From contig OZ024807.1 of assembly GCA_964017045.1 (NCBI GenBank), forward strand, positions 7,483,481 to 7,547,480: DNA of 64,000 nucleotides, written 5' to 3'. Source of the DNA: Omphiscola glabra (taxonomy: Eukaryota > Mollusca > Gastropoda > Lymnaeidae). The notes below the pieces were generated by a model, which was given only the letters and a program-made list of their open reading frames with translations, made no database searches and was not told the origin of the DNA. A program made the position numbers and the translations under genes. Shown in pieces: positions 20,827 to 30,356 of this stretch; position 1 is the first letter of the stretch, and every line of letters begins with the position of its first letter.

Positions 20827-23800
20827 CTACATTAAAAAAATATCAAAAACCTTTTGTTAAAAATTAGTATGTGATTTTTTAAAAACAATTTATTATGTAA
20901 AAAAAACAATAAAAAATTATTCAAATAAAAAAAAAAAAAAATTTTTTTTTAAATTTTGAACAACTACGGGCGTTAAAAGTCACGTTGACCCGTGTGCCTA
21001 TTACTTAAGAGAACAATTAGTAGTTTGAATTATACATGAATACAGACACAGTCCGATTTTTAAGATGGAAATAATTTTTTTTTAAAAATATTATTTTATT
21101 GATTGTCTAATGTAAGAGAATCAATTCTTGTATGACCCAAGTTTTGTTATCTACAAACATGCTAGAAGAAAGCTCTTTATTTCGTGTGTGTGTGTGTAAA
21201 ATGCATTCAATTGTTATGATTTATTCAAAGTCTGTGTTGCGTACCCGAACAATGCTTTGGCATGTAGCATTTCGAAATTTACAACCAATTGTCTACATTT
21301 TTTGAATTAAATGTTGTGACAGTCTTTCATAAAATTCTTCTTTGAATGAGTTGACATTGTTACTTTCTGTAGCATAGCATTGAAGACCATTTTTTCAGTA
21401 TAACTTTCTGAAGATGTCGATTGTGGCTATGAGAAATCAAGCGCACGCCTCGCTACCAGCCTATGAGAACTTTATAATTCAACAGCGAATGTCTGGCCAC
21501 CAGTCTATGTGGGCCTAAGAAATCAAGCACACATCTGGCTACCAGTCTATGTGGGCCTAAGAAATCAAGCACACATCTGGCTACCAGTCTATGTGGGCCT
21601 AAGAAATCAAGCACACATCTTGTTACCAGTCTATGTGGGCCTAAGAAATCAAGCACACATCTGGCTACCAGTCTATGTGGGCCTAAGAAATCAAGCACAC
21701 ATCTTGTTACCAGTCTATGTGGGCCTAAGAAATCAAGCACACATCTGGCTACCAGTCTATGTGGGCCTAAGAAATCAAGCACGGGTCTGGCTACCGGTCT
21801 ACGGTGGCCTTAAAATTCAATAGCGGACGTCGGGCCTAATATATCAAGCGCACGTATGGCCCCCAGAATTGTTGGGGTCATTTTAACAGCCGAAGATTAT
21901 AATATACTATACTAGAATATATGACCCGTAAGTCTACCTGCTATTGCGAAAACTAATCACCAGTATTTACTTCAAAAAGAAGTATCCACGTTATGATGTT
22001 TACATTTCTAACATCATTAAGTTTTGAGAAGTATTTTTCTGCTACATATTCTAAGCCTACCCCACCCCTTTTCGCGCACCTAAACTACATTTTAGACATG
22101 ACCTTAAATTACCAAATCTAAATGACCACAAATTATATCATTATTGTAACTAAAAGGAATTCATTAACGTTTTATTTCTACGCTAGAGAAATACATTAGA
22201 TGTCTTGTGGTTTTAAATTGCTCAATGTTGGGCTTACCCAAAAGCATTTCTTGCCCTCTGAACTACAATATTTTTCCTCTAAAAATTGTGAAAACATAAT
22301 CTTAAATTTTCAAAAACTCTAGATACCATTTTAAATATATTTTATATGAAATGAAAGTGATATGCTGATATCTTTATTAAAAATTAAAAATTTTGCTCTT
22401 TTGAAATGTTTTATTATTTTTCTGTACTTGAGTTCAATCGAAAATATGAGTTTGATATTATTTGAAGACATAATTTAGATCAAATTAATTTTGATTTAAT
22501 TTTGCCAGATATTAACAACGCACTAAAATGCACTAAAACATCACGTTTGGGCTCCCAATAAATGTGATTATGATTAAATAAAAAAATAATTCTTAGATCT
22601 TCATTTGTTAATTTGGAGAAAAAAAATTCAAATTGGGAAAAATGCTTATAATTGTTCTTTAAATGTTTTTTTTTTTAAATATGTTTAATTTATAATAATA
22701 ATACTTAGACATACACTAAAATAAAAGCTGATATATTTTATTTTTTTCGTATTTAAATTTATTCGATTTTCGTAAAATAATAGAAAATCACTATAATTTT
22801 TTTTAAAGAATCTGTACGTATTCAAATCGCTTCGTTTCTTCAACATTATGGTCAGCCTAGCCAATTCTTATATATGTATATATATAAGATTCCGAAAAAT
22901 CTGTACTCAAACTCATGTATCTGGAAAGTGTACGTGCGTTTTTCTAAGATGTATTTCTCGAGGTACAACGTATTCCATTCTGGGAAAAGGTTTTGTTTCG
23001 CAAGTATTAATTTTGGAAATGTTTCAATAAACTGAGGAAAACATAATCAACACTTGGCATCATTACCCCACATACGTAACTGATCGTAAAGGGGAGCGAG
23101 TTGGAAAAAGATTGTTGATAATGAAGAGAGATATTTAAAAAACAAGACGGTACGGAGTAACACAGTTATACTTTCTGTTTGTTTTGAGATGTAAACGTTC
23201 AAGAAATGCCCTTTGTCAACAGATAGTGAAGAGAAGTCTAGTCGACCAGTTAAGAGTGTTACATTAAATGGAAATCAAGCAGGTTTTCTCTAACAAGTGT
23301 TTTATTCGCCACATACAAAGTCTATGACGAACATCCCAAACTTCCGCTCTTGATCAGTGGTAGATGACGGAGCCACACTCGTGCACTTTCAAACTACTTA
23401 CCACTAGACATAAGAGATATGATTATGTTACTTACCTACCATTATTGGGACGTTCAAATACTTACCCAATAACATGGGAATAGAAACCCTGTTGTAGCTG
23501 AAACTAAAATAGATGTACATTAAATACTAAACCTTTCAGTACATTTTTTTAAAAGATTAAAAAAAAATGTAATAATTTTACAATGATACTTTTTCTTTTC
23601 TTTTTAAAATTCAGAGAGCCGGCTTCTTCATTCGTGTAAAGTTCAACTGTTCGAAATGTATTCTATTGAACTTCTATATATTTTGTATTTTCTTTATCAT
23701 TATAAAAAAATTGTTCTTTAAAATAGTTTTATCGGAGTTTTCAGCCCTCCCGAGTCCCCTCTATAATGGCTAAGCGACTCTACAACGTTGGGCAACTGTG

Positions 23801-25180
23801 ATTTATATTTTTTAAAACATTGAAATAGGTACTACTCATATAGAGTGATGATATATTTGTTTCCCTACATAAAAATAAATGATGAGTGAAATAAAATGAA
23901 ATCAACGTACTGCAATGAAATAGTCTCAAACATCCCAAACATCACAAACATCCCAAAACAATTTATGAAGAAACAATTATTACTTTCAAGGGCTAGAACT
24001 CTTAGCACGTGCGTCGAATCTACTCGTTGTCCCGGTGTTTAATTTAATGAGTTTGTTGTTATTCGCACTCTAAGTTATCAGTATATATAAGTGCGACACG
24101 ACACACATGCAGCAGATTATTAAACAAATAGCGGCACATCCATTTCTACCGGTGATTAGGCATTTCAGTGACCACAGATTACCACAGACACATTCAAACA
24201 AACGCGCTAAGAGACAAGCCAGACCCACGAGCTGACAAACATAAACACGAGCTGAATGTCTGAATACACACGTTATGACCTCAAACAAATTTCTGAATCC
24301 GAGAAATAGTTTTCCTTTCATACGATTATAAAATAGACATTCTTAGGTATCCAAAAATGGACTCAAACTGAAAAAAAATTATTAGGATTATTTTTTTTTC
24401 TTTTTTTCTTTGATGCGTCTGCGAAACATAATAGAGACATCGCATTATTATATCGCGAAAATTGGTAGCGTTAGCGTAAGTTCACACGATCAAATCACTT
24501 TCAAATTATCTTCAAATTTGCTTCAAATATTTGTTTGAACTCACTATTTTGTGCGTGGTTTCTTTTTTTTTAGTCGACAGAAAAAAATGAGAATTTGATC
24601 ACATCGTAAGCTGAAAACTGTGAACAGGCTTCATACAAAAATCGCATCAAATGCATGACCTTAAATTTAAAAGGAATTTCATCGTGTGAACTGAGCCTAA
24701 CAGAAACGACTTATTTAAAAAAAAAATAGTTTAAGGAACTATTAAAAAAAGAACATTAAATTTTTTTTTTTTTTTTTTTAATTTCTTTTTTTAAGTCTGT
24801 TCATTTAATTCTACATTGAAGTTTACAATGAAATTACGCAATCAAATGTTCATATTTTAAGAAAAATTATTTTTTTCAGTGCAATTGTTTTGTTTCAATG
24901 CGAAGCCCGGGAATATTTACAATTCATTGAAAACAATTCATCGCCGTAGCATTTCAAACTAAATGTGAGACACATCTGGTTCTCATTGTAAATTTAATTT
25001 TCACGTGTTACTTATCTTTTACAAAAAAATAAAATAATCTAAAAATTAAATAAAAACAAATTTTATGTAAAACCCCCACAAAACAAACCAAAAATTTCAA
25101 AATAAAGTTTTCCCTAACATACGATGAATCAGCACCAGCAGCCATCCTGAAAGGACGACATACGGTCGTGTTGGCTTCAT
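19081..25180 (-). CDS. Gene B: minimal mucin-like single-pass membrane protein
   Basis: Three exons: signal peptide (25,123-25,180, phase 1), a 32-nt microexon (23,466-23,497, phase 1 to 0) and the mucin-transmembrane exon (19,081-20,826). The predicted product is about 610 residues: secretion signal, short segment with two cysteines, Ser/Thr/Pro repeats of two kinds, CPCHC cluster, one membrane helix and a short basic tail. No lectin or IgGFc-like part is present. The gene is intact as read. It is a sister of gene D: introns and flanks align. Its function is not known; dense glycosylation and the single helix suggest a surface mucin or receptor. Confidence 0.7.
19490..20500 (-). repeat. 30-bp coding minisatellite of gene B
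   Basis: About 33 tandem 30-bp units (plus strand GTGAGGTAACACCGACTGTA...). A block of several units (about 19,855-20,035) is repeated almost exactly at about 20,025-20,195, the trace of a recent higher-order duplication. Confidence 0.9.
20520..20795 (-). repeat. 27-bp coding minisatellite of gene B
   Basis: About ten 27-bp units (plus strand GTAGTTGTCGGTGGACTGCTCTCT...) encode a 9-residue Ser/Pro/Thr unit at the N-terminal end of the mucin domain. Confidence 0.9.
21490..21800 (+). repeat. 42-bp intronic minisatellite
   Basis: About seven near-perfect units of GTGGGCCTAAGAAATCAAGC..., with decayed units on both sides (21,425-21,850). The paralogous intron of gene D has only one unit-like copy near 63,340-63,390, so the array expanded after duplication. 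ORFs on both strands here are by-products of the 42-bp period. Confidence 0.85.
23195..23335. promoter_or_regulatory. Conserved intronic segment shared by genes B and D
   Basis: The stretch around GTCTAGTCGACCAGTTAAGA and TTATTCGCCACATACAAAGT is almost identical to 63,690-63,815, while surrounding intron sequence is strongly diverged. It has no open frame of coding type. An enhancer, splicing element or small RNA gene is possible. Confidence 0.35.
23466..23497 (-). CDS. Gene B exon 2: 32-nt microexon
   Basis: Acceptor TTAGTTTCAG|CTACAAC and donor TTATTGG|GTAAGT. Phase 1 to 0 joins the signal exon in frame to the mucin exon and encodes TTGFLFPCYW, giving one cysteine. Gene D has a 29-nt exon of the same phases with aligned splice sites at 63,966-63,994. 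Confidence 0.6.
24470..24701. mobile_element. MITE with GTTAGGCTCAGTTCACACGAT-type ends
   Basis: The left end GTTAGCGTAAGTTCACACGA and the inverted right end GTTAGGCTCAGTTCACACGA form imperfect TIRs of about 26 bp around a 232-bp element. A fragment of the same end lies at about 25,600-25,630. It lies in gene B intron 1. Confidence 0.6.
25123..25180 (-). CDS. Gene B exon 1: signal peptide
   Basis: ATG at 25,178-25,180; the peptide MKPTRPYVVLSGWLLVLIH, then one base (phase 1) and donor CATC|GTATGTTAGGG. The exon has the same length and donor as gene A exon 1. Confidence 0.75.
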
Positions 25181-25185
25181 TTCAG

Positions 25186-25285
25186 ACATAGTTTTCACTT
25201 GGAGAATGGCCGTCTAAACGATTGTATCTGTTTTTAAAGTTGGACTGAGACAAAACGACCCGACCAGATCGATGTTTGTATTTAT
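25186..25285 (-). promoter_or_regulatory. Conserved proximal promoter/5' UTR block of gene B
   Basis: Same block as upstream of genes A and C: ACATCGAT, GGTCGGGTCGTTTTGTCTC, ACAGATACAATCGTTTAGAC and GGCCATTCTCCAAGTG on the minus strand. AAATAAATAC and TTTAAAAAC are candidate TATA elements. Confidence 0.55.
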
Positions 25286-25505
25286 TTACAACAAATGATC
25301 TTTAAAAAATTGGAAAAAATATTTACAGTAAACAAAATATTTTACCTCAGTAATGGTTATATAAAATTTATAAAACCTTTTTTTCAAACCGTACGAGTCT
25401 ATTGCAGAGTTTTCCAACTTGGGACACTCGCACACAATGTCCTAGCGAGGGTCAGTGCCGCCCAGGACGGGTCAAGATTGTTAAATTTTACCAAAATTGC
25501 CACCC

Positions 25506-25558
<53 letters not shown>

Positions 25559-26272
25559 CATCCCCCGTTTTACAAAATATTTAGTTCAAAAAGAAATTTT
25601 ACGAAAATTTGATCTTGTGAACTGAGCATACGTCTTTTTGTTTGAGGATAGTTAAGTTTAATTGCTCTAAAGCCACTCTCTCACAGCCTGTTCTCTATCC
25701 CAAATATCTCATTTTATATTTTATTGGACTTTTGATTAGTTTACGTGGGCTAGTGTCATATCAAGAAAATAAATGATAAAAAATAGAACAAAAAATACAA
25801 TGTTCTAATGGTCCGGTCAGGCCCGCTGACAATGTTGGGATCAGCGGGAGAGGGTGGTGGGAGTAGGTTGAGTCCAGGGGCGAAGCAGTTTTAAGGGCCA
25901 AGATAAATTCAAAATTTAAATTTCCAAAGCGGCAGATCCCAAACGTTGATCTGGCCCCAGTCTGGAGACACAATTTGCTTTCCTCTCCCTAGGCTGTGAT
26001 ACACATCGTGACGTCGTAATTAGCAAGTGTCTAAATTGCTGATTTCGTCTAACAAATACATTGAGAAGTGAATTAAGTTTGTATTACACCAAAGTCTTTT
26101 TATAAGGATTCTTGATTATTGCTTTTCACGCGTCTAAACGATCTACTTGCAAGTTATGAAATAGAGCACCGGTGACATTATGAAATTAAATGATCACTTC
26201 TTAATGAAAAGACACACTTTGAGTGAAATGTCGGAGACTCAGAGCTGGTTAACACTCATTAACGTACACTAA

Positions 26273-26320
<48 letters not shown>

Positions 26321-26639
26321 TTCTCTCATTCACCCACACGTACAGTCAATTACACCCAAACAAAGGAAGACAGACACACATTTTACGTGCAGTGAGGCAT
26401 TGTATAGTTTTACTGGAGACAAAGCAACGCACCTTGCATTTATTTCTGACAGCTGAACGATAACAAGAATGGGTTACATAACAAAGTATATCTTCCTTTG
26501 ATACAATAGTATGATAAAATAAAAAAAAGAAAACAAAAAAGTGGACAGTCTTTTAAGGCAATTTTATCTCTAGGATGTTTAAGGAAAAGCCATTCTAAAG
26601 ATTCACCATTGCGTTTCCCGCACGGGCAGACAAAGGCAC
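25286..26639. other. B-C spacer, no gene seen
   Basis: Contains (TA)n at 25,511-25,554 and (CT)n at 26,274-26,328. Part of it (26,180-26,270) aligns with the left flank of gene A near 10,660. No coding signal. Confidence 0.5.
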
Positions 26640-27190
26640 GCATGGTACCTGCCGGAATTAAACAGTTCCTACAGGACAGCCAGCTGTCATGTTTTTTACA
26701 GTTGGCGGAAAAGGAAGAGACAGGGTAGGAATCATGATTTCATGTTGCCGTTAAAGGATATGAAGGCGGGAGGCTGTGGTGGACGTCTCTGGTCGATGAT
26801 TCTAGATATGCAGCCCTGAGAAAGCTGCTCCTTGGCAACCGTTTCGTCCCAGCTACTTCGCAAACTAGTTGCGAGTTGGAAACCCGCTGTAGAACCCCTC
26901 TTAGAGGGCGTCCGACGCTTCCCCTGGATGGGTGGGGCTAGATATTAGGACGTAAATTTACCATCCCAACTCCTAGGAAAGTCGATCATGTACACTGTGT
27001 GTATGCGCAGTGTCTGACCGACCGGGTGTCCTTGGATTTGGGCGGCCTCCAGCAGAAACCCCGATCGAGCGAACTGGAGTGGGCGCCGTCATGGCAAAGG
27101 GACATCTCCAACTTGCCTCTTCGTGGACCGATATTCGGGCTTAGGGGGTGCTTTGGGGAGGACATGAGGAGCATTAAGCTCGAATGTTGA
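26640..27190. other. GC-richer block of unknown nature
   Basis: This 550-bp block is clearly richer in G+C than its surroundings, and its 26,986-27,190 part is open on both strands (62-63 codons). I recognise no protein, RNA or repeat family. It could be a fragment of a transposon or a transferred gene. The nearby flanks match 10.6-11.1 kb but the block itself does not. Confidence 0.3.
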
Positions 27191-27851
27191 ATACAAAGTA
27201 TTAAAAGGTGTGTTCCTTATTTCTATATTTTTACGTAAACTTAGGATTTCAAGTGTCTAGTGTTCAGTTCTTCAAAAAAGCTTATTTGAAAAGAAGTGCA
27301 GTATCTTGACTTAATATACCGCCCGGGGCGAACTCTCAAAAGTGCGCCCCCTTACACACACATATCATGACTATAATGTTATATTTAACCCCCCCCCCCC
27401 AAAGTACAGACCAGAGCGGTCACTCACACTTCGCTAGGTACACCCCTGCTTGAAAAAGGCAGTCTGATGTTAAAGATTGTATGCATAATCCCCTCAACAC
27501 GAATTACTGACACATTCATAAAATCTATTAATTAATAGGTGTTCCATCGGTCTCAGTCACTATTTAGGTCCATGTTATTTTCACCGTGTCATTTTCCAAG
27601 CGTCTTCTCCGGGCTGTATGTGTAACTCAGAGTGAGGCTTGCGAATTGAGCAACTCTCCCTCACAGTAAACAAAATACAGCCGAAGTCACGGCTACTCTT
27701 CAAGTCGAAAATTGCCTTGTCCACCTTCGCATTCGAAGAACGAACAACTTAAGAATGTTTTGTTTATTGTGAAATGCTTGAAAATTAAAGTTTGCTTTTG
27801 ATAAACTTTATTATTTTGTTTGAACACTTAAGTAGAAAATTAGTAGGGCCG

Positions 27852-27975
27852 TTGGGGAACCTGCTTGAGTAAAATGTTGTATGGCTCAGCTCATCAGATG
27901 GAGCTGGTAGCCAATTTAGTAGCCGGGATCATAAGAGAGTAATCACAGACCTTCACCAGAATATGTGTGCTAGTT
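27852..27975 (+). repeat. Dispersed repeat, copy 3 of 3
   Basis: Matches 9,185-9,350 closely from AAAATGTTGTATGGC to CACCAGAATATGTGTG. Confidence 0.6.
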
Positions 27976-28320
27976 AGTAGAAAATTATGCCAGTCCCTCA
28001 CCCAAAATCACAAAACTGAAATAGTTTTGAATTTTGCAGAGTTTACCATCAAAAATTCCTTTGGAAAATAATATAAGAAAATATTAAATTGTTATAATTT
28101 ATTTAAAACATACCTGTTTTATATTTTTGTTGTAAAAAGTAACTTGGTTTAAAGCAATTTTACATGTACTCTGTAAGTAATGTTTAGATTAAAAAAAAAG
28201 AGTAAACTTGAAATGTAGTATTTTTTATCTCAATTATTTAAAATACATTTTTTATAAAAATGCCAAATTTTTACATATCCCAAATATGCGCTGACATAAT
28301 ATGGTATTGCTCATATTACA

Positions 28321-28560
28321 GCGTCATACAAGATCCTCGTGAGCTGAACGATATCAAATGACGCTATACTCATAACCAGACAGTGTCATACAAGAACCTC
28401 GTGAGCTGAACGATATCAAATGACGCTATACTCATAACCAGACAGCGTCATACAAGAACCTCGTGAGCTGAACGATATCAAATGACGCTATACTCATGAA
28501 CAGACAGCGTCATACAAGAACCTCGTGAGCTGAACGATATCAAATGACGCTATACTCATG
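28321..28560 (-). repeat. Four tandem copies of the 3' coding end of gene C
   Basis: A 61-62-bp unit is repeated four times, starting near 28,322, 28,383, 28,444 and 28,505. On the minus strand each unit codes for SIASFDIVQLTRFLYDAV(C), the end of the membrane helix and the cytoplasmic tail, followed by an in-frame TGA or its relative. Only the upstream-most copy is used; the others lie after the stop codon. Confidence 0.85.
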
Positions 28561-30356
28561 ACCAGACAAACTAAAATGACAACCCCTGCCACACCCACGA
28601 CAACAGCGGATGGCCGATTCTCAAACGTTGAGATTTTGGAGCGTTTAAACGCAGCGGTGTCTTTATTGAAAACCTTCAGCGCCTGTTCGATGGAATGGGT
28701 TAATTTTGTAAAGGTTTCTTTGGAGAGAACCGAACTGTTCCTGCCGCCGTCACACTGGCACGGACAGAAGCTGGAGAATGTCTGAAGTGGCTTTACTGGC
28801 GTGGACGGCATTGGATTGTAATCGGTCGTAAGATCGGCTGTGGAGGCTCCATCGCTAGAGGTGTCGGAAGCGTTGAATGTTAGGGTTGAAGTAAAGGTAG
28901 TGTCCGAACTCTGGGACGCGGTGCTTACTGTTGTGATGGGTATGATCGAGAATGATGGTGAAATGCTTGCTGCTGTTGTAGGATCTGTCGTGGAACTAAG
29001 TAGTGAAGTGCTGTCAGTCGTTGCGGGAACTGTGGTGGAGCTCGAGGGTGAGATACTTTCTGATGTTGTAGCCTCTGCTGTGTCGCTTGATGGTGAGTTG
29101 CTGACTGTTGTAGAATGTGTAGTTGAACTAGGTGGTGAGTTGCTGGCTGTTGTAGAATGTGTAGTTGAGCTGGGTGGTGAGGTGCTGGCTGTTGTAGAAT
29201 GTGTAGTTGAACTAGGTGGTGAGTTGCTGACTGTTGTAGAATGTGTAGTTGAACTAGGTGGTGAGTTGCTGGCTGTTGTAGAATGTGTAGCTGAGCTAGG
29301 TGGTGAGTTGCTGACTGTTGTAGAATGTGTAGTTGAGCTGGGTGGTGAGTTGCTGACTGTTGTAGAATGTGTAGTTGAGCTAGGTGGTGAGTTGCTGACT
29401 GTTGTAGAATGTGTAGTTGAGCTAGGTGGTGAGTTGCTGACTGTTGTAGAATGTGTAGCTGAGCTAGGTGGTGAGTTGCTGACTGTTGTAGAATGTGTAG
29501 TTGAACTAGGTGGTGAGTTGCTGACTGTTGTAGAATGTGTAGTTGAGCTGGGTGGTGAGGTGCTGACTGTTGTAGAATGTGTAGTTGAGCTGGGTGGTGA
29601 GGTGCTGACTGTTGTAGAATGTGTAGTTGAACTAGGTGGTGAGTTGCTGACTGTTGTAGAATGTGTAGTTGAACTAGGTGGTGAGTTGCTGACTGTTGTA
29701 GAATGTGTAGTTGAACTAGGTGGTGAGTTGCTGACTGTTGTAGAATGTGTAGTTGAACTAGGTGGTGAGTTGCTGACTGTTGTAGAATGTGTAGTTGAGC
29801 TGGGTGGTGAGGTGCTGACTGTTGTAGAATGTGTAGTTGAACTGGGTGGTGAGGTGCTGACTGTTGTAGAATGTGTAGTTGACCTAGGTGGTGATGTGCT
29901 AACTGTTGTAGAATATGTAGCTGAGCTAGGTGGTGAGGTGCTGACTGAATTTTCGTGATATGTGGTGAAGATTTCTGGTGATGTGCTGAGGGCGGTTGTG
30001 GGATCTGAAGTGGCATATGGTGGTGAGTAGCTATCGGTCACTGTAGTATCTGTGGTCAAGCTGGCTGGCGCGGTGCTCACATATGTTGTAAAATCTGTAG
30101 TGGGGGTTGGTGATGAGTAGCTGATGGTTGATGAAGAATCTGTTGTGACGCTTGACGCCGAAGTGCCGTCTTTTGAAGGATACGTGAAGGAGCTGGTTGG
30201 TGAGGTACTAATGGTCGGATATATGTTGGGGCCAGCTGGTGAGGTACTAATGGTCGGATATATGTTGGGGCCAGCTGGTGAGGTACTAATGGTTTGAGAT
30301 GTTTTTGAGCTATAAATAGTTGATGTACTAGCAAAATTCTTGTCTTGATCACACAT
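28494..30356 (-). CDS. Gene C exon 17: mucin domain and membrane module
   Basis: Acceptor TTCTGTGTAG|ATGTGT, phase 0, 620 codons without a stop, ending at TGA 28,494-28,496. It starts MCDQDKNFAST, then three 13-residue units (TISTSPAGPNIYP), then about twenty 14-residue units of type SPPSSTTHSTTVSN (42 bp), then less regular Ser/Thr sequence. The end module has CPCQCDGG, LKVFNKDT, FKRSKIST..NRPS, helix VVILVCLVMSIASF and tail DIVQLTRFLYDAVCS. The unit is rich in O-glycosylation sites but, unlike genes B and D, has no N-X-S/T sequons. Large plus-strand ORFs here are shadows. Confidence 0.8.
   Translation of the reverse strand: MCDQDKNFASTSTIYSSKTSQTISTSPAGPNIYPTISTSPAGPNIYPTISTSPTSSFTYPSKDGTSASSVTTDSSSTISYSSPTPTTDFTTYVSTAPASLTTDTTVTDSYSPPYATSDPTTALSTSPEIFTTYHENSVSTSPPSSATYSTTVSTSPPRSTTHSTTVSTSPPSSTTHSTTVSTSPPSSTTHSTTVSNSPPSSTTHSTTVSNSPPSSTTHSTTVSNSPPSSTTHSTTVSNSPPSSTTHSTTVSTSPPSSTTHSTTVSTSPPSSTTHSTTVSNSPPSSTTHSTTVSNSPPSSATHSTTVSNSPPSSTTHSTTVSNSPPSSTTHSTTVSNSPPSSTTHSTTVSNSPPSSATHSTTASNSPPSSTTHSTTVSNSPPSSTTHSTTASTSPPSSTTHSTTASNSPPSSTTHSTTVSNSPSSDTAEATTSESISPSSSTTVPATTDSTSLLSSTTDPTTAASISPSFSIIPITTVSTASQSSDTTFTSTLTFNASDTSSDGASTADLTTDYNPMPSTPVKPLQTFSSFCPCQCDGGRNSSVLSKETFTKLTHSIEQALKVFNKDTAAFKRSKISTFENRPSAVVVGVAGVVILVCLVMSIASFDIVQLTRFLYDAVCS

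Larger units (their letters stand above)
20827..23465 (-). other. Gene B last intron
   Basis: Aligns in patches with the gene D intron at 61,872-63,968, for example TCACGTTGACCCGTGTGCC at 20,981. It contains the 42-bp minisatellite at 21,490-21,800 and a well conserved patch at 23,200-23,330. I found no additional exon. Confidence 0.5.

Noticed and set aside
19118..20860. 580-codon plus-strand ORF
   Set aside because: It is the antisense of the gene B mucin exon; the 27/30-bp repeat keeps all frames open. The minus strand has the splice sites, signal exon and conserved membrane module.
21453..21823. About 100-codon ORFs on both strands
   Set aside because: Created by a non-coding 42-bp minisatellite inside an intron.
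28840..30016. Long ORFs in other frames over gene C repeats
   Set aside because: By-products of a 42-bp period, with no conserved ends, starts or homologues in the paralogues.
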